From positions 33,266-97,265 of the forward strand of contig DATLYX010000130.1 in the NCBI GenBank assembly GCA_035574295.1: DNA of 64,000 nucleotides, read 5' to 3'. Of the stretch, positions 1 to 8,133 are shown one piece after another. A program made the position numbers and the translations under genes. This DNA comes from PNAI01 sp035574295 (GTDB taxonomy: Bacteria > Pseudomonadota > Alphaproteobacteria > Rhizobiales > Xanthobacteraceae). The notes below the pieces were generated by a model. The model saw only the letters and a list, made by a program, of their open reading frames with translations, was not told the DNA's origin and did not search any database. How positions within the stretch are numbered: the first letter of the stretch is position 1; every line of letters starts with the position of its first letter.

Positions 1-1974
1 GCGGCGTTCAACTGGAGCGGCGCCATCGCGCCCCCCAACTACCGCATCGATGCCTGGGTCGCTCCGCCAGCCTATACCGGCCGGCCGCCCATCATCCTTC
101 CCGGATTGCGCCAAGGCGATGCCGCGCGCACGCCGGGCACGATCGCCGTGCCGACCGGTTCAGTGCTGGTGGTGCGGGCCACCGGCACGAAGGAGCTCAG
201 CGTCGTCGTCACCGGGGAGTTGAGCGAGGCGGCAGCCGCGAACGCAAGCCCGCAGGCACCGGCGGGCAGCGAGGAACGGCGTTTCGTCATTACCGGGCCG
301 GGTACCGCCAAGGTGCGCGGCAACGAGCAGTTCGCCTGGAGTTTTGCGGCGATCCCCGACAACGCGCCGAAAATCGCGCTGGCCAAGGAGCCCGAGCCGC
401 AGGGACGCGGCAGCCTGATGCTTGCCTACAAGATGGAAGACGACTACGGCGTGATCGACGCACAGGCGACGTTCACGCTGAAGCCGCCGGCAAAGCCCGA
501 GCAGGAGAGCCCTCGACCGCTGTTTGCCGCGCCGGATTTCACGCTGGTGCTGCCGCATGCGCGCACCAAGAACGGCGCAGCGCAGATGATAAAGGACCTC
601 ACCGAGCATCCGTGGGCCGGCGTCGACGTGGTGATGACGCTGGTGGCGCGCGACGAAGCCAACAACGAGGGACGTTCCGCGCCGCACGAAATGCGGCTGC
701 CGGAACGGCCGTTTGTGAAACCGCTGGCGCGGGCGCTGGTCGAGCAGCGGCGCGCGCTCGCGCTCGATGCCGGCGCCAAGAGCAAGGTGTTGACCGCGCT
801 CGACGCGTTGTCGCTCGCACCGGAGCGGTTCATCCCCGAAGTTGCGATCTATCTCGGCCTACGCTCGATCTACTGGCATCTGGCGCGGGCAGAGACCGAC
901 GATGCGCTGCGCGACGTGGTGACCCGCCTGTGGCAGATGGCGGTGTTCATCGAGGACGGCGACGTTTCCGAGGCGGAGCAGGCGCTGCGCGCGGCGCAGG
1001 AAGCCCTGCGGCAGGCGCTGGAGCGCGGCGCGAGCGAGGAGGAAATCAAGCGGCTGATGGAACAGCTACGCGCGGCGCTCGACCGCTTTATGCAGGCGCT
1101 GGCGGAAGAATTGCGCCGCAATCCGCAGCTCGCGCGGCCGCTCGACCAAAACATGCGCCAGCTCCGCTCGCAGGATTTGCGGCGTATGCTCGACCAGCTC
1201 GAACGGCAGGCGCGGTCGGGCAATCGCGAGGCGGCGCGGCGGCTCTTGGAGGAGCTGCAGCAGCTCCTGGAAAACCTGCAGATGGCGCGGCCCGGCATGG
1301 GCATGGACGGCGATGACGGCGACGACATGATGTCGGCGCTCGACGAGCTTGCCGACATGATCCGCAAGCAGCAACAGTTGCGCGACCGCACGTTCCGACA
1401 GGGCCAGGATCAGCGGCGCCAGCGCGGCCAGGGACGGCAGGGCGATCCCAACGCCTACGGCGAGCTCAGGCAAAACCAGCAGGCGCTGCGCGAGCAGCTC
1501 AACAAGCTGCTGGAGGAATTGCGCAAGCGCGGTTTCCCGCAGCCCGGGCAGCAGGGTCAGCAGGGGCAGGCGGAAATGGACGCGCTCGGCCGCGCCGGCG
1601 AGGCCATGGGCGATGCGGAAGGTTCACTCGGCGAAGGCAATGCCGACGGCGCGGTGGAATCCCAGGGCCGCGCGCTCGATGCGCTGCGCCGCGGCGCGCA
1701 GGCGCTCGCGCGCTCGATGCAGCAGCAAGGCCTCGGCATGGGGCCCGGACAGCCGGGCAACCGCGCGCAGAGCCGCGCCAACCAGGACACCGATCCGCTC
1801 GGGAGACCTCTGCGCGGCCGCGACTACGGCGACGACACCACGGTGAAGGTGCCGGGCGAGATCGACGTGCAGCGCGCGCGGCGGATTCTCGAAGAACTCA
1901 GGCGGCGCTTCGGCGAGACGTTCCGGCCGCAGTTCGAGCTCGAATACATCGAGCGGCTGCTGAAGGGGTTCTGA
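1..1974 (+). CDS. TIGR02302 (DUF4175) family protein, C-terminal 657 residues
   Basis: The reading frame is open from the first base of the window, so the 5' end lies outside; about 657 codons remain of a family whose members are usually about 850 residues. The visible part starts with a segment on PPNYRIDAWVAPPAYTGRPP and a beta-rich stretch. It then becomes a long helical, Gln/Arg/Glu-rich region (roughly residues 250-560 of the visible part) with coiled-coil character and low-complexity Gln/Gly runs, and ends with a conserved basic tail. The family is restricted to alphaproteobacteria, has N-terminal membrane segments (not visible here), and has no established function. It is not a recognisable enzyme. 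Family assignment is by recalled pattern only. Confidence 0.85.
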   Translation, partial: AAFNWSGAIAPPNYRIDAWVAPPAYTGRPPIILPGLRQGDAARTPGTIAVPTGSVLVVRATGTKELSVVVTGELSEAAAANASPQAPAGSEERRFVITGPGTAKVRGNEQFAWSFAAIPDNAPKIALAKEPEPQGRGSLMLAYKMEDDYGVIDAQATFTLKPPAKPEQESPRPLFAAPDFTLVLPHARTKNGAAQMIKDLTEHPWAGVDVVMTLVARDEANNEGRSAPHEMRLPERPFVKPLARALVEQRRALALDAGAKSKVLTALDALSLAPERFIPEVAIYLGLRSIYWHLARAETDDALRDVVTRLWQMAVFIEDGDVSEAEQALRAAQEALRQALERGASEEEIKRLMEQLRAALDRFMQALAEELRRNPQLARPLDQNMRQLRSQDLRRMLDQLERQARSGNREAARRLLEELQQLLENLQMARPGMGMDGDDGDDMMSALDELADMIRKQQQLRDRTFRQGQDQRRQRGQGRQGDPNAYGELRQNQQALREQLNKLLEELRKRGFPQPGQQGQQGQAEMDALGRAGEAMGDAEGSLGEGNADGAVESQGRALDALRRGAQALARSMQQQGLGMGPGQPGNRAQSRANQDTDPLGRPLRGRDYGDDTTVKVPGEIDVQRARRILEELRRRFGETFRPQFELEYIERLLKGF

Positions 1975-2269
1975 GCCCGCCCTTGTGGCAGTGTTTTAAG
2001 ACCAGGCGTGGCCCGGTCCGCATCGCTGGCGAGCGATTGCGCATGATTGTTGCGCAAGCCGAAAAGTGACCCTCTACGCATTGTGGCGGGCCGAAAATGA
2101 GCTGCGGTTCGCCGATATCGCGCAATCATCCCTGGCTGCCGGCCCGCATTACGGAAATTAGCGTTAACAACAGGGAGACCGGCCGAGGGCGGCCTCCCAA
2201 GCTATTCTTCGTTTGTTTTAATTTGGACCGGAACGAGAAGCCGGGCGCGCTATAAGCGCAGTTTCGTCG

Positions 2270-3646
2270 ATGAAAACAAATCGGATCTTTTTGTCTGTCC
2301 GCCGGTTCATCAGGGACGATGCAGCGGCAGTCATGCTGCAGTTCACCATCTTTGTCGCCGCGATGCTCGGGTTGGTGGGGCTTACGCTCGACGGCAGCCG
2401 CTTCGTGCTGCTGAACAATGATCTACAGGATATGGCCGATGCTGCGGCGCTCGCCGGTGCGGCCGAGCTCGACGGCGCGAGCGATGCGCTGACGCGCGCC
2501 GATACGGCGGCGAGAACGCTGCTGCAGAATAACCCGCGTTGGTCGGATGTGGCCGGCGCCAAAATCGAAAGCGTGACGTTCTACCGCCAACTCAATCCCG
2601 ATGTCGTCACCATTGATCCGAAGCAGGCCAGCTTCATCAAAGTCACCACGGGTTCATGGCAGGTTGCGCCGACCTTCCTCGCAGCCGTTGGCGTGGTGTC
2701 CAACAATGCGACCAGCGCGACGGCGGTGGCGGGCGCGAGCTTCACTTCTTGCGCCCCGGTCGCGTCGTTTCTCTGCAATCCGTTTGAGACCAACGCGTCG
2801 CGAGGCGACGCCGCTTCGTTCCCCGGATCCCTGCAGACGGGAGTGATGTTCCACCTTCTGGCCGGGACCGGCGCGCCGGGGAACTGGGGTCCGATCGATG
2901 ATCCGAACTGCGGCTCGAATCCGCATTGCTACACCGCCTTCTTCGCCAGGGTTTCCGCCGGCGTCTGCACCCCGGCGCGCGTCAGTCCGCGCCCCGGCAA
3001 CGGCGCGCACCAAAAAATTACCGACGGCATCAATGTCCGTTTCGACCAGCCGCAAGGCGGCGGCGATCTGTCGACTGCCGCCTCCATCGTCATCGACGGC
3101 CTGAGTCCGACCGGAAAGGGCAATTCCTGTAATCGGCCGGCCACCGTGACTGCGCCGGGCTTCGATCCCAACACGAATTACGCGGCCTGCAATCAGCCGG
3201 GTTATAGCTGCCCGCTGCCGCGCGACCGCGCCTTCAGCAACGGCATCGGCGGCGGGCCGGCCGCAGCCGATCTGGACACCTATTGGCAAAACCAGCACGG
3301 CGCCAATTGGCCGAGCGGGCTGACGCGCTACCAGGCCTACCAGCAAGAGGTGGCGGGAACCGGCAGTGCGGGAACGTGGAGAAATGCAAGCGTCGAGCCG
3401 CAGGGACCGCAATGCTCGGCTTCGATCGCCGGCGCTTCACGGCGGGTGATGAGCGTGGCCATCATCGACTGCAATTACTGGAGCGTCGCCGGCAACTCCG
3501 CGGACAATGTCCTTTACGTGAAGTACGCGGATTTCTTCATCACCGAGCCGGCCAGCAACGGAAGCGTCTACGCCGAATACATTCAGACGCATTCGGTCAA
3601 CGGCCCGGGCAGCAAGCTGTACCGAACTGTAAAGCTTTATCGATGA
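2270..3646 (+). CDS. Tad-type pilus/secretome protein with TadG-like N-terminus
   Basis: 458 residues. A short basic N-terminus is followed by one membrane helix at about residues 21-42 (LQFTIFVAAMLGLVGLTLDG) and the segment LLNNDLQDMADAAALAGA, which is the signature of the putative Flp-pilus-assembly TadG-like N-terminal domain. The rest is an extracytoplasmic Cys- and Gly-rich domain with no recognisable von Willebrand A fold. The stop codon overlaps the next ATG (ATGA), so it is translationally coupled to two TadE-like genes. Proteins of this type are minor components of tight-adherence machines, but no tadA, cpaF or flp gene is in view. The substrate and partners are therefore unknown. 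Confidence 0.8.
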   Translation: MKTNRIFLSVRRFIRDDAAAVMLQFTIFVAAMLGLVGLTLDGSRFVLLNNDLQDMADAAALAGAAELDGASDALTRADTAARTLLQNNPRWSDVAGAKIESVTFYRQLNPDVVTIDPKQASFIKVTTGSWQVAPTFLAAVGVVSNNATSATAVAGASFTSCAPVASFLCNPFETNASRGDAASFPGSLQTGVMFHLLAGTGAPGNWGPIDDPNCGSNPHCYTAFFARVSAGVCTPARVSPRPGNGAHQKITDGINVRFDQPQGGGDLSTAASIVIDGLSPTGKGNSCNRPATVTAPGFDPNTNYAACNQPGYSCPLPRDRAFSNGIGGGPAAADLDTYWQNQHGANWPSGLTRYQAYQQEVAGTGSAGTWRNASVEPQGPQCSASIAGASRRVMSVAIIDCNYWSVAGNSADNVLYVKYADFFITEPASNGSVYAEYIQTHSVNGPGSKLYRTVKLYR

Positions 3647-4125
3647 GATCGATGCGCAAACTCCTGCGGCGGGTCGCCGGATGCACGTCGGGCAATGCTT
3701 TGCTCGAGGCGACGATCGTCATGCCGTTGATCCTCTCGCTCATGGCCGGGACGGTAGATTTTGGCCTGGCTCTGTCGACGCAAGCGACCCTGAGCAAATC
3801 AGTGCGCAATGCAGCGCGCTATCTGGCCACGGTGCCGCCCAGCGCGGTCTGCACCTGGGGGCTCGTCAACGCGCAGAATCTTGCCGTGTATGGGAAGCTC
3901 GATCCCGTCCACGGTGTGGACCAGCCGCTCATTCCAGGATGGAACGCAAACGGAGGAAGCGACAATTACGTGCGGCTCGGATCGAACACCAATTGCGCCG
4001 AGCCGGTGGTGATCCAACTGCAGGCGCGGGTGCCGCTGCAGACCTATTTTCTCTCGATCGCCTTACGGAATTCAGAGGTACTGGCCTTGTCGGCCGAACA
4101 TGAGGAGCGTTTGACAAGTGGTTAG
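3643..4125 (+). CDS. TadE-like pseudopilin protein
   Basis: 160 residues. The start is the ATG that overlaps the upstream stop (ATGA); a second in-frame ATG lies three codons later. Residues 17-44 (GNALLEATIVMPLILSLMAG) hold a Gly...Glu motif before a hydrophobic helix, the hallmark of TadE-type prepilin-like proteins that are processed at the inner membrane. The C-terminal domain has two cysteines that could form a disulfide. It overlaps the following GTG start by 8 bases, so the three genes form one operon. It probably acts as a minor pseudopilin with its neighbours. Confidence 0.78.
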   Translation: MRSMRKLLRRVAGCTSGNALLEATIVMPLILSLMAGTVDFGLALSTQATLSKSVRNAARYLATVPPSAVCTWGLVNAQNLAVYGKLDPVHGVDQPLIPGWNANGGSDNYVRLGSNTNCAEPVVIQLQARVPLQTYFLSIALRNSEVLALSAEHEERLTSG

Positions 4126-4777
4126 GCTGCTGCGCGACAATTCGGGATCGGTGCTCGTCCCCTATACGCTGGTATTTCCCTTGTTCCTTGTGGCGACGCT
4201 CGGCACCGTCGACATGGCCTTCATGCTGTACGAGTGGGCGCTTGCAAACAAGGCCGCCTACGTCGGAGCCCGCAGAGCGGTGGTGTCCAGTCCAGTGGCG
4301 GAGGCGATTACGAATCCCCCATATACGCAAAGCCAGCTCCAGCAGCTCGGTCTGCCGTGTTCGGACGTCGCCAGCGGGCAACGCAACGTGCTCTCGGACG
4401 GGCAGCCCGTCTGCCCCGCCCTGGCTTCGGTCTGCACGCCGACGCGGACCGGCGGCAATTGCACGAACGGCTTTCGGTGGGATGAAACGGCGTTCGCAAC
4501 GATCTTCGGCGCCATGCAGAACGTGTTCCCGCGGCTGGAACGAGAAAACGTCCTCATCAGCTATCAGACCAACAACCAGGGCTTCGTCGGTCAGCCCGGC
4601 GGACTGCCGATGAATGTCACGGTCAGTATCCGGTGCATGACGCATGAACTCTATTTCATCGACGCGCTGCTCGGATGGACCTTCTCGCCGCCGAGCGGCT
4701 GTCCGGCAACGCTGCAAGGCCCGTCGATCCCGAGCTTCGCCAGCACTCTGCAAAGCGAAGACATGGCCACAAACTAA
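4118..4777 (+). CDS. TadE-like membrane protein
   Basis: 219 residues with a GTG start. The start is supported by GAGGAG about 10 bases upstream, inside the preceding gene. The N-terminus (NSGSVLVPYTLVFPLFLVAT) is again a TadE-type hydrophobic helix, followed by ANKAAYVGARRAVV, which matches the family's conserved segment after the helix. The periplasmic part contains at least six cysteines. It is the third gene of the Tad-like operon. As with its neighbours, no assembly ATPase is near, so the machine served is unknown. Confidence 0.75.
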   Translation: MVRLLRDNSGSVLVPYTLVFPLFLVATLGTVDMAFMLYEWALANKAAYVGARRAVVSSPVAEAITNPPYTQSQLQQLGLPCSDVASGQRNVLSDGQPVCPALASVCTPTRTGGNCTNGFRWDETAFATIFGAMQNVFPRLERENVLISYQTNNQGFVGQPGGLPMNVTVSIRCMTHELYFIDALLGWTFSPPSGCPATLQGPSIPSFASTLQSEDMATN

Positions 4778-5083
4778 CGCGGAACCCGGTCAAACCCGAG
4801 CATCAGGGTCGGGCCCATCTCGGCCATTCACGCCTTTGATCCTCCTGGGGCTTTTGGACGCCGGACTCGTTGCTGGGCGCTCGAACGCGTGTAGAACGCC
4901 CAGCAAACATTGGCCGATGGGTGCGGCATGGCGGGAACTCGTGGAGCGGGCGCGCATTGAAATGCAGCAGCGGCAATCCGTACCAGCGGGAATCGGCGTT
5001 TGCGGGTCCGGGATGCCGTTGCGCTACTTTCCTTTCGCGCGGCCGTGTGTATGGTCGCGAACCCTTGTGGCGACAGAGGCGGC
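4778..5083. other. Intergenic region between the Tad operon and gshA
   Basis: This 306-base stretch has no convincing open frame. I see no strong hairpin with a T run. A short purine-rich stretch (AGAGGC) just before position 5084 serves as the gshA ribosome binding site. Confidence 0.5.
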
Positions 5084-6454
5084 ATGGCTCGCGACCAGAT
5101 CGATATGACGCCGGTTGAGACGCGCGACGAGCTGGTCGCGTGGTTTGCGGCGGGCTGCAAGCCGAAGTCGCGCTTTCGCATCGGCACCGAGCACGAAAAA
5201 TTCGCCTTTACGCTGAAGGACCACCGGCCGGTGCCCTATGAGGGACCGCGCGGCATCCGAGCCTTGCTCGAGGGCATGCAGCTCCTGCTCGGCTGGGAGC
5301 CGATCATGGAGGGCGATAACATCATCGGGCTCGCCGACGTGACCGGCGGCGGGGCGATCTCACTCGAGCCCGGCGGACAATTCGAGCTCTCCGGCGCCCC
5401 GGTCTATACCATCCACCAATGCGCCAGCGAACTGATGGCGCATCTGGCGCAATTGCGCGAAGTGGCGCAGCCGCTCGGCATCGGCTTTCTCGGCATCGGC
5501 ATGACGCCGAACTGGTCGCGCGCGGACATGCCGACCATGCCCAAGGGGCGCTACCGCATCATGACCCGGTACATGCCGAAAGTGGGCAAGCTCGGCCTCG
5601 ACATGATGTACCGGACCTGCACCGTGCAGACCAACCTCGATTTCTTCTCCGAGGCTGACATGGTGAAGAAGATGCGGATCGGTCTGGCGCTGCAGCCGGT
5701 CGTGACCGCGTTGTTCGCCAATTCGCCGTTCACGGAAGGCAAGCCGAACGGCTATCTGTCGTTCCGCTCGCAGATCTGGTGCGACACCGACAGAGACCGT
5801 ACCGGCATGCTGCCGTGGGTGTTCGAGGAAGGGATGGGATTCGAGCGCTATGCCGATTACGCGCTCGATGTGCCGATGTATTTCGTCAAGCGCGGCGACA
5901 CCTACATCGACGTGGCCGGACAATCGTTCCGCGATCTCTTGGCGGGCAAGCTTGCGGCGCTGCCGGGCGAGCGCGCCACCATTTCCGACTGGGCGAACCA
6001 TGTCTCGACGATTTTTCCGGAGGTGCGGCTGAAACGCTTCATCGAGATGCGCGGTGCGGACGGCGGGCCATGGTTGCGGATTCCGGCACTGCCGGCGTTC
6101 TGGGTCGGGCTGTTGTACGACGATAGCGCGCTCGATGCGGCATGGGACCTGGTGAAAGATTGGACGGCGGAGGAGCGGCAAAAACTGCGCGAGGCGGTGC
6201 CGCGGCTGGGGCTCAAAGCCGCCATCCGCGGGCGCACGGTGCAGCAGATTGCGAAAGAGGCGCTCGAACTGTCGCGCGGCGGGCTGGTGCGCCGCGGGCG
6301 GCGTAATGCGCAGGGCCACGACGAAGCGCAATTTCTCGAGCCGCTCGACGATATCGTGCGGCGCGGAAAAACCCCGGCCGAAGACCTGCTCGACAAATTT
6401 TACGGGGCCTGGGGCGGCTCGGTGGAGCCGGTGTATCAGGAATATGCCTATTGA
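5084..6454 (+). CDS. gshA: Glutamate--cysteine ligase, plant/alphaproteobacterial type
   Basis: 456 residues. It catalyses ATP-dependent ligation of L-glutamate and L-cysteine, the first step of glutathione synthesis, in the cytoplasm. The class 2 glutamate-cysteine ligase fold is shown by GTEHEKFAFTLKD near the N-terminus (nucleotide/metal-binding Glu residues), SLEPGGQFELSG at about residue 95, and the characteristic RYRIMTRYMPKVG block. The length fits the family (about 450-460). I chose the ATG at 5084 (MARDQIDMTPVETRDEL), which has AGAGGC just upstream. The frame extends further 5', but that part looks non-coding. It stands alone, next to a convergent LysR gene. Confidence 0.93.
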   Translation: MARDQIDMTPVETRDELVAWFAAGCKPKSRFRIGTEHEKFAFTLKDHRPVPYEGPRGIRALLEGMQLLLGWEPIMEGDNIIGLADVTGGGAISLEPGGQFELSGAPVYTIHQCASELMAHLAQLREVAQPLGIGFLGIGMTPNWSRADMPTMPKGRYRIMTRYMPKVGKLGLDMMYRTCTVQTNLDFFSEADMVKKMRIGLALQPVVTALFANSPFTEGKPNGYLSFRSQIWCDTDRDRTGMLPWVFEEGMGFERYADYALDVPMYFVKRGDTYIDVAGQSFRDLLAGKLAALPGERATISDWANHVSTIFPEVRLKRFIEMRGADGGPWLRIPALPAFWVGLLYDDSALDAAWDLVKDWTAEERQKLREAVPRLGLKAAIRGRTVQQIAKEALELSRGGLVRRGRRNAQGHDEAQFLEPLDDIVRRGKTPAEDLLDKFYGAWGGSVEPVYQEYAY

Positions 6455-6466
6455 GAGTTCGCGCGC

Positions 6467-7348
6467 TCATTCGGCGGCGCGCGAGGTCTCGGACAAATTG
6501 TCGAGCGAGGAGACGATGTGCTCGGCGAGCGCGTCGGCGAGCGTCGAGCTTTCATGCGGGTTGCGCATGATGCCGATAAGGCAGGCGGGAAGCTCGGGGA
6601 AACCGTCGGAAGGGTTGAGGACGCGCATGCCCGGCCGCAGGCCCGACTCGGGAAACACCGAAATGGCAAGCCCGGACAACACCGCGGCCGCCACCGCGCC
6701 GGCATTGGCGCTGGTGTAGAGCACGCGATAGGGGCGCCCGATGCTGTCGAGCGCGTTAATGGCGGTGCGCCGCCAGGCGCAGCTCGGCCGGCCGAGCGCG
6801 AGCGGCAGCGGCTCCTCGGTGTGGGTCGAGTGACGGTTCGACGTCACCCACAGCAGCCGCTCGCGGCGGAAGGTTTCAGCGGGGCGGCTGTTGTAGCAGT
6901 CGGTGATGATGGCGAGATCGAGCTCGTTGGCCTCGATCTGTTCGAGCAGGGCGACGGTCGGTTCGCACACCACGGTCAGCTCGACGCCGGGATAGGCGCG
7001 CGCGAAGCGCGCCATGATTTCGGGCAGATAGCGGTCGGCATAATCGTCGGGCACGCCGAGCCGCACGCGACCGCTCAGCTTTGCGTCGTTGAACGTCGCA
7101 AGCGCCTCGACGTTGAGCTTTACGATGCGGCGGGCGTAGTCGAGCAGCCGCTCGCCGTCTTCGGTCAGCTTGGAGGCGCGGCCGTCGCGGGCGAAGATCG
7201 GCCGGGCAAGCCGCTCCTCGAGGCGCTTCATCTGCATCGACACGGCCGACTGGGTCTTGTGCACCACTTCGGCGGCCTTGGTGAAACTGCCGGTCTCAAC
7301 AATGGCGATGAAGGTGCGCAACTGATCCACATCGATAAGCGCGCTCAT
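6467..7348 (-). CDS. LysR-family transcriptional regulator
   Basis: 293 residues. An N-terminal winged helix-turn-helix lies at about residues 5-65 (VDQLRTFIAIVETGSFTKAA then QSAVSMQMKRLEERL). It is followed by a substrate-binding-protein-like effector domain. The start is the ATG at 7348, preceded by GAGGGTCTCC; an upstream in-frame ATG at 7384 has no ribosome binding site. It lies back to back with a DUF1127 gene across a 200-base AT-richer spacer. In rhizobial genomes LysR regulators are often paired with a DUF1127 gene in this way, so the two probably share control. The effector is unknown. Confidence 0.9.
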   Translation of the reverse strand: MSALIDVDQLRTFIAIVETGSFTKAAEVVHKTQSAVSMQMKRLEERLARPIFARDGRASKLTEDGERLLDYARRIVKLNVEALATFNDAKLSGRVRLGVPDDYADRYLPEIMARFARAYPGVELTVVCEPTVALLEQIEANELDLAIITDCYNSRPAETFRRERLLWVTSNRHSTHTEEPLPLALGRPSCAWRRTAINALDSIGRPYRVLYTSANAGAVAAAVLSGLAISVFPESGLRPGMRVLNPSDGFPELPACLIGIMRNPHESSTLADALAEHIVSSLDNLSETSRAAE

Positions 7349-7548
7349 GGAGACCCTCGCGTTTCCTGGCCGCCAAATCATCATAAACGATGATTGATGA
7401 GATTAAAAACATTCGTTTCATTTATCAATGGTCCTATGCCATATAGGTCTCGTTCGAGCAACGGAGTGGTCAATTCGGGTGGCTTCTGCGGCAACGCGGA
7501 GGCCATAAGGCGGCGCATTGTCCGGCTCCTGAACAAAACGAGGGTGCC
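7349..7548. promoter_or_regulatory. Divergent promoter region between lysR and the DUF1127 gene
   Basis: This 200-base spacer separates divergently transcribed genes and is clearly AT-richer than its flanks between about 7380 and 7450. It contains several ATGATT/GATGAG and TTATCAAT motifs. LysR regulators usually bind such intergenic regions at T-N11-A sites. No single operator can be picked with confidence. Confidence 0.4.
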
Positions 7549-7935
7549 ATGGCTGCGATCATTCAACCCGGCTTGGGCGTTTTGGCGCGGATTCGGGGCT
7601 GGCTTAAGACGATCATGCGCGTGACGACCCGGCAGATCGGACGGCTGGATCGCAGCATGCGCAACCGCCAGGCGATGCGGGTGCTCGCCCGCATGGACGA
7701 CCGCATGCTGGCCGACATCGGGCTCAACCGCGGGGATTTGCAGGACGCCTATGCGCAATCGCTATGGCGCGATCCCGGCAACCTGTTGCGCGCCCGCGCG
7801 CTCGAACGCCGGCTGGCGCGGCTCGGGATTTCGTATGGCTTCGAGGCCAAGCGTCCGCCCGCGCCGCCCTTGGCGCCGCAGGTCGATGACATGGCCGTAT
7901 CGCAAGCGCGGGAGGCATTCTCCAACAGCAAGTGA
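7549..7935 (+). CDS. DUF1127 (YjiS-like) domain protein
   Basis: 128 residues. The core is RMDDRMLADIGLNRGDLQ at about residues 44-61, the DUF1127 signature. The N-terminal half is basic and the C-terminal tail is Pro-rich. Short DUF1127 proteins in Agrobacterium and Rhodobacter have been linked to RNA turnover and to phosphate and carbon adaptation; this longer form has no known role. It is read away from the LysR gene and has an AGGG ribosome binding site before the ATG. A strong hairpin terminator follows about 130 bases after the stop. Confidence 0.85.
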   Translation: MAAIIQPGLGVLARIRGWLKTIMRVTTRQIGRLDRSMRNRQAMRVLARMDDRMLADIGLNRGDLQDAYAQSLWRDPGNLLRARALERRLARLGISYGFEAKRPPAPPLAPQVDDMAVSQAREAFSNSK

Positions 7936-8063
7936 GTTTTGTGCGCGGCCGCAAGCCGGCATTGCAAACCGACGCAGGCCCTCGCAGACCGCACCCTGGA
8001 ATACGGCCGATCCTCCCGTCGGCCGCTGTCCAGCCGCAGTTCCCCTCTCAGTGGTCTGGACCC

Positions 8064-8098
8064 ATGCGCCCGCCGTTCCCCCGGCGGGCGCATTTCTT
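8064..8098 (+). terminator. Rho-independent terminator-like hairpin after the DUF1127 gene
   Basis: Positions 8064-8074 (ATGCGCCCGCC) pair perfectly over 11 bases with 8083-8093, with an 8-base loop. The hairpin is followed by TTTCTT on the + strand. The pyrimidine tail is on the + side only, so it fits termination of the DUF1127 transcript. It also lies just beyond the end of the convergent glycosyltransferase gene. Confidence 0.6.
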
Positions 8099-8133
8099 CG
8101 CGAACGCCGGCAGCTCACGATTGCATCGTCGCG

